A stretch of DNA of 64,000 bases from Acanthochlamys bracteata (lineage: Eukaryota; Streptophyta; Magnoliopsida; Pandanales; Velloziaceae), in contig CM034134.1 of NCBI GenBank assembly GCA_019914995.1, positions 3,914,463 through 3,978,462 on the forward strand, read 5' to 3'. Made by a program: the position numbers and the translations under genes. Positions 34,305-46,652 of the stretch are shown piece after piece. The first letter of the stretch is position 1. Each line of letters starts with the position of its first letter. A model generated the notes under the pieces. That model was not told the DNA's origin and made no database searches. It saw nothing but the letters and a program-made list of their open reading frames with translations.

Positions 34305-34879
34305 TGTTAGAAATTCTAAAGCCACTATGTAAAATAGTGATTCATTAGAATGTAACAAGTTAAATGCACATTCATATTGGAATGTTAAGGATCAAGGAAG
34401 ACGAACCATCACCCAAGAAGTTGGAAAGCCAACGGTTAAGGACTTTGAAGCATCTTTTGAAGGATGGAAGGCCAAAGAACTTATACAAGTAATGGGAAGA
34501 TGAAATGACAACCGTTTGGAAGTTCAAAGGTCTCCCTGAGGCATTATATATATGAATGAGGGGCATTTGCTTGGAAGATAGGACATGAGAAAAAGAATCA
34601 TTCTCACATCAACTGTGAGAGATAGAAACAAAGCATTCTAGTGAGAGTTTCCATTTAAAGTGTAATACAAGAGTTTGTAATTGTTTTGGTTTAGTGATTA
34701 CCTTGAAAGCTAGTTTGCCTTCCTGTAGAGTTTTTCTCATTTTTTTCCACGTAAATCTCTTGTCTTTGTGATTGTCTTGCTCTTATCTCAATTCTCGTAT
34801 TGCTTACACAAGATCCTTAAGTGTGTTTTATATTTCCGCTGCGTCTATCTACAACCGAACACACTCGGTATTTCCAACA
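34305..34879 (+). repeat. Copia family A LTR, first
   Basis: This 575-bp LTR (TGTTAG...CCAACA) is the 5' LTR of the first internal region. TATATATATGAATGAG near 34545 could be its promoter. Confidence 0.92.
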
Positions 34880-34881
34880 AG

Positions 34882-34893
34882 TGGCATCAGAGC
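34882..34893 (+). other. Primer-binding site, first Copia copy
   Basis: TGGCATCAGAGC lies two bases after the LTR and differs by one base from TGGTATCAGAGC, the complement of the initiator tRNA-Met 3' end. Confidence 0.8.
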
Positions 34894-37511
34894 CATTGGT
34901 TTGTTGCAATGACAAGCAAGTACGAGATTGAGAAGAAATGTAACACCATGACAAGTAAGGTTGGAGGTGCGGATCCCTCGAAGTCCCTTGCTTGTGTGGC
35001 GTACTGATGATGGTGAGGCTCTAGTGGAAGATGCAGTAGTTGCTGCTTTTGACAAGTTTTGAAATTGCTGGAGTCAGTTCTATCAATCTTATGACAAATG
35101 ATGAGAAATGATGGAAGGAATGCATCATCAGTAAGGTACGTTCTATTTTTCGTCTTATGAAAAATATGTTGTTTGTAGGGTAACTGGATGACCTGTACTG
35201 CAAGACTCGCGGTGGAGGCGGGATAATGGAGGTCATTAAGGACGGGTTAGAAAAACTGGAGGTTAAAATGATCAACTCAAATCTGTATAAGGTGTGTGGG
35301 GTGACATGGTGCAGTAGAAGTTTGTGCTGCATCGGACAACATTGAGGATATTACACGAGTGTGGCACTTGAAATTTGGGCATATCTAGCGACGTGATTTG
35401 AAGATCCTCAGTGATCGGAAGTTCCTAAAGGGACTGCTCGAGGTAAAGTTGTCATTCTGCGATTAATGTATTACCTGTGGGCAGCACTTTGAAAGGTTTA
35501 GAGATCATCTTCTTTTCAAAGACAAGCTCGACTTGGTTCCCTCGAACTTGATAACTTGTGTGTTCCCAATCCGAAAATAATCGGAGGTCTTTGAGGTGTT
35601 CAAATTTTTAAAAGCTCGGACGAAACTTGATTCAACAGTAGGATTAAGTTCAGAAGATGCCTATGATATGCTGAAAATGTTTAGGGTATTACCTATGAGA
35701 TTCCACTGCTCATACGGTTACCTTCAGTAGGGATGTCATCTTTGCGGAGGACCAATTGCAAAGAGTCACTGAAGTTAATGATGTAAGGGAGAAGGAGGCA
35801 TCACTCCCAGTGATGACCACATCGGTACTAGAGAAGAATGATGAGAACGACTATTCTAATTTGGAGCCTGAACTAGCTGATGAGCACATGGAAGAGGATG
35901 GAGTTCCCATGCTTACACCTCTTAGGCATTCAACTCGCAAGAGAAACACACTTGAGAGATATGAGGACTATTTTATGGAGTTATCTCAATCTGTATATTG
36001 CTTATTCATAGAAGAAGGAGAGTCATCTTCTTTGAAGGAAGCGTTGGAGAGTCCAGATGCGTCTCTATGGATGAAAGCTATGTAGGAAAAGCTTGAGGCG
36101 CTTCATAAAAATAGGATATGGGAGCTGATCTCTCTGCCCCAAAGACGTAAGGCTATTGGGAATAAATTGATCTACAAGATCAAGCGAGGCAGAAGTGATC
36201 AAATAGAACGGTATTGTGCTTGGCTGGTGGTGAATGGCTACGCCAAGATAGAAGGGATCGACTTTGATGAAATATTCTCTCCAGTGATACGTTTGATAAC
36301 TGTTCGTATGATCTTAGCGCTGTGTGCATCATCGGTTGTCCATCTTGAACAGTTCAATGTCAAAACGATGTTTTTTGCACGTGGAGCTTGAAGAGGAGAA
36401 ATATATGGTCTAGGTAGAAGGCTTTGCCGTGAAAGACAGTGAGGATCTGGTTTGTCGGTTGGCCAAATCTCTTTATAAGATTAACCAGGCACCGTGGTGT
36501 TGGTATAGGAAATTTGATTATTGTATCGGGAGGCTTGGATACAGCAAGCTTGTCTGAAAGTCTTGTGTGTACATCAAGAGATTTGAGGGATGTGAGTTTG
36601 TCATCTTGCTGCTATATGTGGATGATATGCTTGTGTCAGATCCAAGCATGGATCACACCAGCAATTGAAGGCTCAAATGGCTAGTGAATTCGATACCAAG
36701 AACTTGGGACCGGTAAATACAATCCTAGGGATGCAGATATGGCGAGATAAAGTCAATAGAGAGATAACTGTCTCAGACTAGTTATCTGAGAAAAGTGTTG
36801 AAATGGTTCAACATGTATGGTGGTAAGCCGATGTCTACCCCACTCTCTATTAGTCTCAAACTATTCTCTTTGTTATCCTCTAGACAGGGATGTCTCGGGT
36901 ACCATATGCATCAGTAGTAGGAAGCCTTACTTATGCCATGATTTGCACTCGGCCTGACCTTGCACATGTAGTGGGAGTGGTAAGTAGATTCATGGCATGT
37001 TCTGGCATTGAGCATTAGAAGACGGTGAAAAGGATCCTTCGGTATGTGCAAGGTACCTTGAATCTTGCATTGTGTTACAGAGGATCTGAATTGTTTGTCA
37101 AATGGTTTGTTGATATAGACTATGCAGGTGATTTGGATAGGAGGTTATTTTTAATGAGAGCATTGATATGCTCAAGATTCCTACCAAAGGGGACCCTGCG
37201 GATGCCTTAACTGAGACGGTAACCCTTCACATATTTTTTATTTTGTAGATCTCTATATGGAAACACAATGGAGAACAGCATTGGATGTGACAGTTGTCAC
37301 AAGGAAGCCGAAAGGAAATCACTACAATATAGCAATGGAACCGGAGCAAGATAAGCAACGATATGAGGTAAAAGGAAGTCAGCTAGCGTGCGTGCTAGCC
37401 CTGCTCCTCTCAATCGTACCTATTTTTAGTGTCATCGAATTTTGACGCTTACGTATCGGTATCTTGTTATTCTTGGTTTACAATTTACAAAGTGTCTTCA
37501 AATAGGAGATT
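34894..37511 (+). pseudogene. Copia family A internal region, copy 1
   Basis: Gag and protease are essentially missing. A pre-integrase remnant (VWHLKFGHI, about 35360-35390) is followed by a jump past the integrase catalytic core to its C-terminal side. Then come the Copia RT (EALESPDASLWMKAM at 36045-36085, IDFDEIFSPVIRLIT, YVDDMLV near 36620) and an RNase H segment (GSLTYAMICTRPDLAHVVG about 36920, RYVQGTLNLALCYRG about 37040). Stops, for example right after WMKAM, and frameshifts break every domain. It retains the RT catalytic YVDD but cannot encode a working polyprotein. Confidence 0.8.
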
Positions 37512-38080
37512 TGTTAGAAATTGTAAAGCCACTATGTAAATTAGTGGTTCAGTAGAATGCAAAAAGTTAAATGTGCATTCGTATTGGAATGCCAAAGATC
37601 AAGAAGACGAATCATCACCCAAGAAGTTGGAAATCCAACGGTTAAGGACTTTGAAGCATCTCTTGAAAGATGGAAGAGCAAAGGACTTGGATAATTAGTG
37701 GGAAGATGAAAGGATAACCGTTTGGAGGTTCAAGAGTCTCCTGAGGCATTATATATATGAATGAGAGGCATTTGCTTGAAAGATGAAAAATGAGAGAAAG
37801 GAACATTCTCACATCAAGTGCGAGAGATAGAAATAAACCATTATAGTGAGAGTCCCCACTTAAATTGTAACACAAGAGTGTATTTGCTTTGCTTTAATGA
37901 TTTTCTTGAATGCTAGTTTGCCTTACCGTGGAGTTTTTCTCGTTTTTTCCCACGTAAATCTCTTGTCTTTGTGATTGTCTTGCTCTTGTCTCAATTCTCG
38001 TATTGTTTACGCAAGATCCTTGAGTGTGTTTTATATTTCCGCAGTGTTTATCAATAACCGAACACTCGGTATTTCCAAGA
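37512..38080 (+). repeat. Copia family A LTR, second (shared)
   Basis: This 569-bp LTR is both the 3' LTR of copy 1 and the 5' LTR of copy 2, since another primer-binding site follows it. It ends TTTCCAAGA rather than the usual CCAACA. Confidence 0.9.
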
Positions 38081-38082
38081 AG

Positions 38083-38094
38083 TTGTATCAGAGC
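38083..38094 (+). other. Primer-binding site, second Copia copy
   Basis: TTGTATCAGAGC lies two bases after the LTR and again differs by one base from the initiator tRNA-Met complement. Confidence 0.75.
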
Positions 38095-40335
38095 CATTTG
38101 TTTGTTGCAATGACAAGGAAGTACGAGATTGAAAAGAAATGTAAGACTATGACAACTAAGGTTGGAGGTGCGAATCCCTCGAATGTCACTTACTTGTGTG
38201 GCGTACTAATGAGGTGAGGCTCTAGTGGGAGAGACAATGGTTACTGCATGTGACAAGCCTTGAAGTTGCTGGAATCAGTTCCATTAAGCTTATGGCAAAT
38301 GATGGAAAAGGATGCATCATCAGTAAGGTACGTCCTATTTTTCGTCTTACGAAAAATTTGTTGTTTGTAGGATAATTGGATGACCTGGACTGCGAGACTC
38401 GCGGTGTAGGCGAGATCCTTGAGTTCATCAAGGACGGGTTAGAAAAACTAGAGGTTAAAATGATCCACTCAAATCTGTACAAGGTGCGTAGGGTGACACG
38501 GGTGCAGAAAATGCTTGTGTTGCATCGGACAATATTGGGGATATCACGCGAGTGTGGCACCTGAAATTTGGACACATTTCGGGACGTGATTTGAAGATCC
38601 TCAGTGATCAGAAATTCCTGACGGGACTGTCCGAGGTAAAATTGCCATTCTGAAATGAGTGTCTTACCGTTGAGCAGCACTATGAAAGATTGGAGACCAT
38701 TTTCAGTTTAAAGACAAACTCGACTTGTTTCACTTGGACTGAAAAACTTGTATGTTTCTAATCCGGAAAAAGTCGGATGTCTTTGAGCTATTCAAATTCT
38801 TTAAACTCCGGGCGGAATTTGATTCAAAGAGAGGGATTAAGTTCGATAGATGTCTATGATATTCAAGATGTTTGGGGTATTACCTATGGGATCCCACTAC
38901 CCATAAAGTTATCTTGGCCGAGGATGTCATCTTTGCGGAGGACTAATTGCAAAGAGTGACTGAAGTTAAGGAGAAAGAAGGTATCACTCTCGGCGGTAAC
39001 CACATCGGTACTTGAGAAAAATGATGGGAAAGACGATCCTAATCTGGAGCTGTGCGGTGAATAAGCACATGGAAGAGGATAGAGTTTCCAGGCCTACATC
39101 CCTTAGGCGTTTAACACGCAAGAGAAACACACGTGAGAGGTATGATGACTATTTTGTGGAGCTGTCTCATTCTGCATATTGCTTATTCATAGAAGAGGGA
39201 GAGTCATCTTCTCTCAAGGAAGCGTTAGAGAGTTCAGATGCGTCTCTGTGGATGGAAGCTATGAAGAAAGAGCTTTAAGTATTTCATAAAAATAGGACAT
39301 GGGAGCTGGTCCCTCTGCCCTAAAGCCGTAAGGCTATTGGGAATAAATGGATCTAAAAGATCAAGCGAGGAAAGGATGATCAAATAGGACGGTATTGTTC
39401 TCGGTTGGTGGTGAATAGCTACGCCCAGATAGAAGAAGATCGATTTTGATGAGATCTTCTCTCCAGTGGTACGTTTGATAACTATTCGTGTGATCTTAAC
39501 GCTGTGTGCATCATCTGTTTTCCATCTTAAACAGATAAATGTCAAAACGATCTTTTTGCACGGGGAGCTTGAAGATGAGAAATATATGGTCCATCCAGAA
39601 GGCTTTGCCGTGAAAAACGTGGAGGATCTGCTTTGTCGGTTGGCCAAATCTCTTTATGAGCTTAAGTAAACATCGTAGTGTTGGTATAAGATATTTGATT
39701 CTTGTATCGGGAGCCTTGGATACAGCAAGCTTGTCTCAAACTCTTGTGTGTACATCAAGAGATTTGAGAAAGGTGAGTTTGTCATCTTGCTACTGTATGT
39801 GGATGATATGCTTGTGTCAGGTCCAAGCATGGGTCGCATCCATTAATTAAAGGCTCAAATGGCTAGTAAAGTCGATACCAAGAACTTGGGGCTGGCAAAC
39901 AGAATCCTAGGGATGCGGATATGGCGAATAGTGGCAATAGAGAGATTGGGCTGTCTCAGGCTAGCTATTTGAGGAAAGTGTTGGAGCGGTTCAACATGTA
40001 TGGTCGTAAGCTAATGTCTACGCCACTCTCTATTAGTCTCAAACTATCCTCTTTGTTATCCCCTATCCAGGAGTAAGAGAGGATAGGGATGTCTCGGCTA
40101 CCATATGCATCAGCAGTGGGAAGCCTAATGTATGACATGATTTGCACTCGGCCTAATGTTGCACATGTAGTGGGAGTGGCAAGTAGATTCATGGCATGTC
40201 CTGGCATTGAGCATTGGAAGACCGTGAAAAAGGTCTTTCGGTATGTGAAAGGAACCTTGGATGCTGCAATGTGTTACAGAAGATCTGGGTTCATTGTCAA
40301 AGGGTTTCTTGATATAGACTATACAGGTGGGAATG
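38095..40335 (+). pseudogene. Copia family A internal region, copy 2 (truncated)
   Basis: Collinear with copy 1: the same leader, the same pre-integrase block (VWHLKFGHI, about 38547-38572), the same missing integrase core, the integrase tail LWDPTTHKVILAEDVIF (about 38885-38936), then RT (EALESSDASLWMEAM, HGELEDEKYMVHPEGFAV, YVDDMLV near 39797) and RNase H start (GSLMYDMICTRPNVAHVVG, 40118-40175). Similarity to copy 1 ends near 40335 in the RNase H segment (DIDYTG) and no third LTR follows. Stops such as the one after KKEL (39278) and frameshifts make it non-functional. Confidence 0.8.
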
Positions 40336-41041
40336 CGATGAAAACTCCACGGTGGGTTGCGTGGTTTGATGCTTGCTGTGATGTCAACTATATGCAGGCA
40401 AGCCACATAGGTACAGGAAGACAACTTGAATGTTAAAGGCTTCCTGCCCTGAGGTGCATGAGATGATCTTGTTTTTCGAGTCCGTACTGCCAGAATTTGA
40501 TCTTCTGAACCTGTACTGCCTGACTTTAGTATTCCTCTAGACTGCCATGAAAGGCCTCGTGACAAGGAGTTTGCCACTTCGTTTACCCTCCTGAACGTTA
40601 CTGGTAAAAGAATAGAAGTCGGTGGCGAAGGATTTCTTTCAGCAGAGTTCTTAAATATCGACACGTCCTCCTTCATGTTCACCACGACTCATTCAAAAAC
40701 CCGGCCTCCAAGATCAATTGGGATTGAAGAGAACGGAGGTGCGATGCTCGCGGGTCGATCTTCGCCTATCGAGGGTCTTCGCATCCGATAGCAAACTTCA
40801 TTGCACGCAAGAAGAAAATTTGAGCTTTTGCTAGCAACAAGTAGCATGTTCGGACATAAGAGATCGAGATTGTCATGCGGTGTGGAGATCACCGGAGTAG
40901 AGATCAGTCCCCGCGGAAACTTCGGAGTTCATCGGAGAAAATCTGTGAGATCCTTTCTCCTCCCATTGTTTCGTTGAAAATCTCTCGGAGATTGCGGCGG
41001 CGTGCTCACTTTCTTTTTCGATTCCACTTTGGAGGTTCAAT

Positions 41042-41482
41042 TTAATCACCGTGATGGTGTGTCGGTGGTGTGGAAATTTCAAATTCAGGAGCTTCCAAAG
41101 TGGTGCCGGTGGTAAAGGAAGTGGTGATTTGGGTAAATATTGGTGGTGGCGGATGCTCAATTCCGGCGGTAGATGTTGTGATTGGAGGGAGATCTGAGGA
41201 TACAAGAAGAGGATTTTGAGAAGAGACGACATCGCTTAGTGGTGAGAGAGAGTTTGAAGTCATCGAGCTTGGCGTAGTGGTGTCGGCGATGGAAGTGGTG
41301 ATCGGGGTAGCTGTCGATGGCGGTGTTGATGTAGGAGGTAGTGAAGGTTTAAGCTCATCTAACGTTGGAGGGATAGCGGTGGCATTCGTGGTAGGAGTGA
41401 TTTGAGTGGGAAAAAGATTTTGTGAGGAATCCGCATGAAGCGATTTAATTCCGGTGGCAGTTGTGGCTTGAGGAGGATCCAA
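41042..41482 (-). CDS. Pro/Thr/Ser-rich ORF in LTR element, unknown
   Basis: A 146-residue frame starts MDPPQATTATGIKS and is dominated by T, P and S with no recognised domain. It lies in the internal region of the minus-strand LTR element, downstream of a Gln/Tyr-rich frame starting at 41948 (MSSLHQQQWHQSQYYQQQ, stopped after about 42 codons). Together they could be a decayed gag or an extra leader ORF. Low complexity weakens the case for a real protein. Confidence 0.3.
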   Translation of the reverse strand: MDPPQATTATGIKSLHADSSQNLFPTQITPTTNATAIPPTLDELKPSLPPTSTPPSTATPITTSIADTTTPSSMTSNSLSPLSDVVSSQNPLLVSSDLPPITTSTAGIEHPPPPIFTQITTSFTTGTTLEAPEFEISTPPTHHHGD

Positions 41483-41980
41483 AGAAACATGAATTGGATC
41501 ATGTGAAATAGGAGGTTGTTGTTGCTGAACTTGTTCTATTTGGTTCGGCTTATTCTTAAATTTACAAGTCCGTGAAAAACTCCTTTAGCTCGGCTAGTAG
41601 CATGCTTAACCGCTCTAGCGCATCACTCGTGCGCTGAGGTATAGGCATTGCATGAGTTTGCTGTGGTTGGATTTGATATTGTTGGTCAGAATAAATATGT
41701 GAACACTGATGGTGAATTTGATGTTGTTGATAGGATTGCTCATAAGGATTTCGATGATACCATTGTGAATATGACTCATGTTGCCAATAATATTGCTGAT
41801 AAAAATTATAAGAAAACTGTTATGAGTACAACTCATATGGCTGATTATGTTGCTGGTAGAATTCATCGCCATAGTACAGTTGCAGATGAAACTCCTGTTG
41901 TTGATAATATTGTGACTGATGCCACTGTTGCTGGTGCAATGAGGACATTGTAGCTAGCAGCAAGAGCGAGGTTGCAAATC

Positions 41981-41998
41981 GACTCCTCTGATACCAAT
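41981..41998 (-). other. Primer-binding site of minus-strand LTR element
   Basis: The minus strand reads TTGGTATCAGAGGAGTCG a few bases inside the LTR, close to the initiator tRNA-Met primer sequence TGGTATCAGAGC. Confidence 0.75.
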
Positions 41999-42003
41999 TG
42001 GTA

Positions 42004-42341
42004 TGATTCGTGATAACACGAACCGCGAAAATATTCTAATGCTAAATAATCTAAGAAACTAAAAATAAAACTAGAATAAATAACTAATTCAATTCTTCTT
42101 TTCCTGCTTACATGAGGTGCCAAGCACCTTTATTTATAGCTTAGCTCTTACCATATTGGTAGAGTTCCTAAACTAACAAAACTCTCTTAACACACGACTC
42201 CTACTCAGCTACTTGGTTTCCTAATGAAATACAAACAACTTAGTTTTCTAACGAAACACAAACTCTTATTCACTGGTCTGCTAAAGTAACTCAAACTCCT
42301 ACTACTTCTAAAATCCTATCTTCTAAATTACGTATGTAACA
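42004..42341 (-). repeat. LTR of minus-strand element
   Basis: This 338-bp sequence begins TGTTACATACG and ends CACGAATCA on the minus strand. It contains GCTATAAATAAAGG (plus 42127-42140), giving a TATA box and an overlapping AATAAA signal. The expected TG...CA ends and the adjacent primer site support the call. Confidence 0.75.
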
Positions 42342-42604
42342 GTCTATCATAAGTCCTTCCCACATACGGTGATTTGTCATCATTTGTAACTCCTATTACT
42401 TAGTAGCTGGAATAGAAGAATCGTCTCTGTATCCTCGTCAAAGACTCCGTTGATTCTACAAATGAATGGAAAAACCACTACATTGTCATTTTTTGCGAGT
42501 ATGATAGAGTCAAAATATATCTCGACCTAATTTTGACATTCAAATCAGATTTATCGCCCGGAGGTATGATCAGACATATTAATTCGACCTAGTGCACTCG
42601 ACGT

Positions 42605-43000
42605 AATAATAAATTAAGGTGTAAATTGATGTCGAACCATAGTATCAATGTTTAGAACACATTGCAACCTCAATGGCAACATATCTAGCTGGGCGTATTA
42701 GTTAATGTCTCAATGGTTGGCATTGTGGAACTGCGCTATACGAGGTCAACGTCCATTCTTTTGACATACACATGTCAAATTTGTCGATCTAAATCATGTC
42801 GGCATAATAAAAATAAAGTAATAATAACAATTGAGATGTAAATTGATGTTGAACCAAGGCGTCGACCTTATTTAGATCGCATTGCGACCTCAGCGACAAC
42901 ATATCTAGTTGGATATATTGGTTCAATGTCATAAGGTCGATGTTGTGGAATCACCGCCACAAGGTCAACCATGACATCGGCCATCTTGACCTCAACGACA
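42605..43000. repeat. 217-bp tandem duplication
   Basis: Two copies share GTAAATTGATGT-GAACCA, GCAACATATCTAG-TGG and GACCTCA/ACCTCAAT-GCAACA blocks. The GTAAATTGAT marker is at 42621 and 42838. No coding potential is seen; each copy ends in a GGTCAAC motif. Confidence 0.75.
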
Positions 43001-43375
43001 ACTATTTATACTTAAGAAGAATTGAGCAGAAGGCAAATCGAAAACTTTCTAGAAGAAGAAAGGGATACCAATTGTTGAGTACTATTGATCCATGGCACGG
43101 GAGTTAGAGATCCCAAAACGAGTCGATTGCCGAAACAGGAGCAAGCGCGAGAGTAGAAAAACTACTCTTGGAACAGTCTTCGCATTGTGCGAGCTTTTGC
43201 GAAAAACTTTCATGGAGTTTTTCCTAAGGGGTTCATAAAGTGAAGTTTATGTGCTCGACACAGACATGTTTACCCCAAAGGATCAACATTGCAATAATTT
43301 GGACACATTGACATGTTTGCTCTGTAGGGATCAAGATGCACAAAATAGTGCAAAATAGAAACATGTGTTTGCTCT

Positions 43376-43912
43376 TGATCAAGATGATAGAAAAAGAAAA
43401 AGTCTTATGTCTTGAAATATTTGTCTTTTTTTTTTCTGTCATCTTAATCAAAATGATGGATGGAGGATGATTCATGATCCTTTCAACCTAAAATTTAATC
43501 GATGTGTTCACAACTCATATTTCTTCATATGCAATATGGATATTGCATTTTGAGATTTCTACGCAATTTATATGGACCAATGTACGCCGATATGCACCTA
43601 TGGTGGCAATGTGCAAATATTTTCTTCCATATATATATAAAAGGAGGTAACCCTACCCTTGGGGTAGCTATGGGGCACCCCACATTTAGAGTGCTAAAAA
43701 TTAATCTACGCCGGTGAATATAAAGAACTATTAGTTGGAATTTCTGTAAAATTTTAGTTTAATCGGATTACAAATTGACCTTCATTCGGCATCTTGATCA
43801 AAATGACAGGAAAAGGAAATTCTAAATATATATATGTATCGCCTCTTGATCAAGATGCTGGATGGAAGTTGATTCGTAGTCCAATCGAGCTAAAATTTTG
43901 TCACAATATTTT
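43376..43912. repeat. Paired palindromic CTTGATCAAGATG repeats
   Basis: Two diverged ~125-bp copies (43376-43500 and 43785-43912) each contain CTTGATCAAGATG or CATCTTGATCAAAATGA, a (G)AAAAGGAAA spacer, ATGGATG(G)A, GATTC and a TAAAATTTNNTC end. Each is internally partly palindromic, so a small MITE-like repeat is possible. Confidence 0.5.
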
Positions 43913-43914
43913 CA

Positions 43915-45340
43915 ACCCTTAGTTACTTATATCCAACGGTGGAGATTAAATTTAAAATATTGTAAATAAGGGGTTTGCCTATCCCCACTCAATATATATA
44001 TATATATATATGGCGAGATAGAGGCATAACGGCCACTATGCGCGGTGCTGTTGTGCCTTCATCCCGCCATTTGATCAGCCATCCAATGGCACTCCTCGAC
44101 ACGGTTGTCTTTTGTGGTACAAGGCCACATGGGGCAAGGTCTTCTTTCTCTCATGCACCTTTTTGCAGAAACGAGCTTCTGCAAGGCAAATGGGTGTTTT
44201 TGGATTGCAATTTCACTTTGAAAGAGATGGGCAGACGAGTCATTTAGAGAAAAAACTTTTTGACTATTTTTTTTGAGTTTCAAGTGACGCCATCACTACT
44301 CTAAATAGGGTTTGAAAATTGAAAGGGAGCGATTACTATTCCAAAAATTATCTCTCAAGTTTCCACCATAGAGCGATTCCTCTCCTCCTGTAACTGTTCC
44401 CTATCAATTTAGAATTTAAATTAATTATTCCCGTGCATTTGCCATATTCACGATCGATCGACCTGTACCTGGAATTGTTCAACTCTACCGAAATGGGAAT
44501 AAAGAAATGGGCAAGAAAAGGTATTCCCTTTTCTTCTATGAACTTGATAATTTTCAGGACGTGCAAGATTGATATAGTAGGCATTAACTAGTTATTTTGA
44601 ATGACTAGTTCTGAGCATGACATCGTTAGTTCCCAATAGGTTGATAGTCACCTGATTTCCTTTCTTGCGGTCGACATAGTGGGAATGCATAAAGACTGTA
44701 TTGACTTCAAACAGTCGGAAAGTGAGTTATAAATAGTCAAAAGTGTTGCATTACGGTCGATATCTCAGTTCAACACTAGTCGATGTCTCACTTTAGCACT
44801 GGTCGAGAGCGATCCAAATGTACAACCGCGTTGGACACAGAAGAAAAGGTTGACAAAACTTTTGACTTTGTGTAGTCGTTCATTGAGCACTAAAGTAGGT
44901 CAAAATTGGTACATTGTGGTCGATTTTTATTTAACTCATTGGGAAACCACGGGGCGAACTTTCTAAATTATTTTGAATTTTAAACACTGCATCACTGCTT
45001 CCAAAATCCTGTAGCAACCCTAGATGTGTTTCTCCACTGCTTGAAAAAGTGTTTTATTATTGTTTTTCATCCAATTTCCGATATCTCTCTTGCTGCCACC
45101 ACACTATCAATCGACTAGGTTCACGCATTTCACTCCTGCGGCAGTATATTTGCACTTTCGACCGTGATCGACAATCCATCCATTTCATGGATGACTGTAA
45201 CACGAATTTTACCGGTAACAGCTCAGCGATCGGCCTACATTTCCGATTTGTCCTACTCTCGCTATATGGCTCATATAAAGGTCCCCATGATGAAAGATAT
45301 TCTCTTTTTTTATATGAACTTCATGCATTGATAGGGAACA
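43915..45340. other. Unassigned sequence left of the viral insert
   Basis: Contains a short TA run (43991-44010), GTCGATATCTCA/GTCGATGTCTCA repeats (44757-44815) and several short open frames without recognisable domains. It directly abuts the pararetrovirus insert. Confidence 0.5.
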
Positions 45341-45341
45341 A

Positions 45342-46050
45342 TTGAATTTTTAGGAGTAATATAGAATTACAAGAACATATTTGTAAAAAAATATTTAATT
45401 TTCCTGATAAGTTAAGTAATTTAAAAGAAATACAACAATTCTTAGGAGTATTAAATTACGCTAGACCTTTTATAAAAGATTTAGGAAAATTAGCAGGACC
45501 TTTATATGCTAAGACTAGTTTAAAAGGTCAACGAAATTTTAACCAAGAAGATATTAGATTAGTTCAACAAATTAAAGAAAAGGTTAAACAAATACCTCCT
45601 TTAGAGTTACCTTTAGATTCTGATTATTTAATTATAGAAACAGATGGATCTCATCTCACTTTGAAAGTGCGATATTATTATCAAAACCTAATAAATATTC
45701 GCCTAAAGATACAGAAAAGGTAGTTAGATATAGTAGTGGTCAATATAAAGAGAAAGGAAATAGAACAAGTATTGAGTCAGAATTACTAGCTATAAATTAT
45801 ACTTTAGATTCATTCAGATAATTCATTTTATCTAAATCTGAAATTACCCTTAGAACTGACTGTGAAGCCATAGTAAAATTTTATAATAAAATGAATGAGA
45901 AAAGATCTAATCAAAGAAGATGGTTAAATTTTATAGATAGAATTACAAATGATGGTATAAGAATCGAAATAGAGCATATAAAAGGTAAAGATAATAGATT
46001 TGCTGACATTTTAAGTAGATTTCTAACTCCTCTCATTTCTACAGATGCAG
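45342..46050 (+). pseudogene. Pararetrovirus RT C-end/RNase H, upstream copy
   Basis: Corresponds to 54104-54830 of the downstream copy: the RT thumb region, an RNase H start with ETDGSH (about 45640) and its end with HIKGKDNRFADILSRF. It lacks about 16 bp near 45360 present in the other copy and has single-base indels that break the frame. The polymerase active site is not included, because the insert begins downstream of it. Confidence 0.8.
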
Positions 46051-46232
46051 CCTCCTCCACGATTCATTCCTCCTCAAGTAGCAAGACTTAGTGCTCAGAA
46101 CCAGAACAATGTAGCCAGACCTAGTTTACAGACTCCACGGCCCAACAATTTAGAAAAGTTATATTTTGGTAAACATGAACTTTTATGTTTTCCCCCTAGT
46201 AATATCTCTTTTAGACCTTTAGATAAGCAAAA

Positions 46233-46634
46233 ATGAATATCTCTAAAGATCAACAATGTTTATTAGATAATCTTTGGCAATCATTTCAAAAGAATGATCA
46301 GCGATATTTCTTAGCAAGCATGAATGCACTTACTTTTCATTTTTCTCATGAAAGACGAAATTTCTCTTTTTATGTTGTTTTTAGAGGAAGACTACCTGGA
46401 GTTTTTCATACATGGTTAGAAGTTTTAGATAGTATTAGAGATTTTCCCAATGCATCATATAAATGGTTTAATCATTTCACAGAAGCATTAGATGTTGCAC
46501 GAGAACGCATTGGCATAAACTTTTATTTATCTCCTTTTTTGAGAACTGCACAGATAGACCCTCAGAACTCTTACAAGATAGCCAAAGATACTCCAGAAAA
46601 AATTATATTTTGTGACCACTTTGCAATGTTCTAG
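46233..46634 (+). pseudogene. Viroplasmin/TAV-like ORF, upstream copy
   Basis: This 133-residue frame starts MNISKDQQCLLDNLWQ and contains SFYVVFRGRLPGVFHTWLEV followed by FPNASYKWFNHFTEAL. That is the caulimovirus ORF VI (Cauli_VI) domain, also related to the hybrid-binding domain of RNase H1, where the hallmark is YVVxxGRxPGxxxxW. In caulimoviruses this protein forms inclusion bodies and promotes translation reinitiation. The frame stops at 46634 and a likely continuation opens at 46653, so a frameshift is probable. The third residue of the YKGF motif is W here and G in the downstream copy. Confidence 0.75.
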
Positions 46635-46652
46635 CGACAATGTTAAAAAGCA

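Larger units (their letters stand above)
40440..42341 (-). mobile_element. Minus-strand LTR element, 5' part only
   Basis: On the minus strand an LTR (42341-42004) is followed by a tRNA-iMet-type primer site and a degraded internal region that runs to about 40440. It stops where the Copia copy 2 remnant ends. No 3' LTR, RT or integrase is seen. The superfamily cannot be decided. Confidence 0.6.

Noticed and set aside
41042-41482. Thr/Pro-rich ORF as a plant cell-wall glycoprotein
   Set aside because: It has no signal peptide or repeated SPPP motif and lies inside an LTR element downstream of its primer site.
44280-44310. CATCACTACTC as a left CACTA terminus
   Set aside because: It is not followed by subterminal ACCGACT-type repeats and lies about 14 kb from the CACTA cluster.
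46233-46634. Viroplasmin-like ORF as a host RNase H1 N-terminal domain
   Set aside because: It follows viral RT/RNase H in both copies and lacks any host RNase H catalytic domain; the caulimovirus ORF VI reading fits better.
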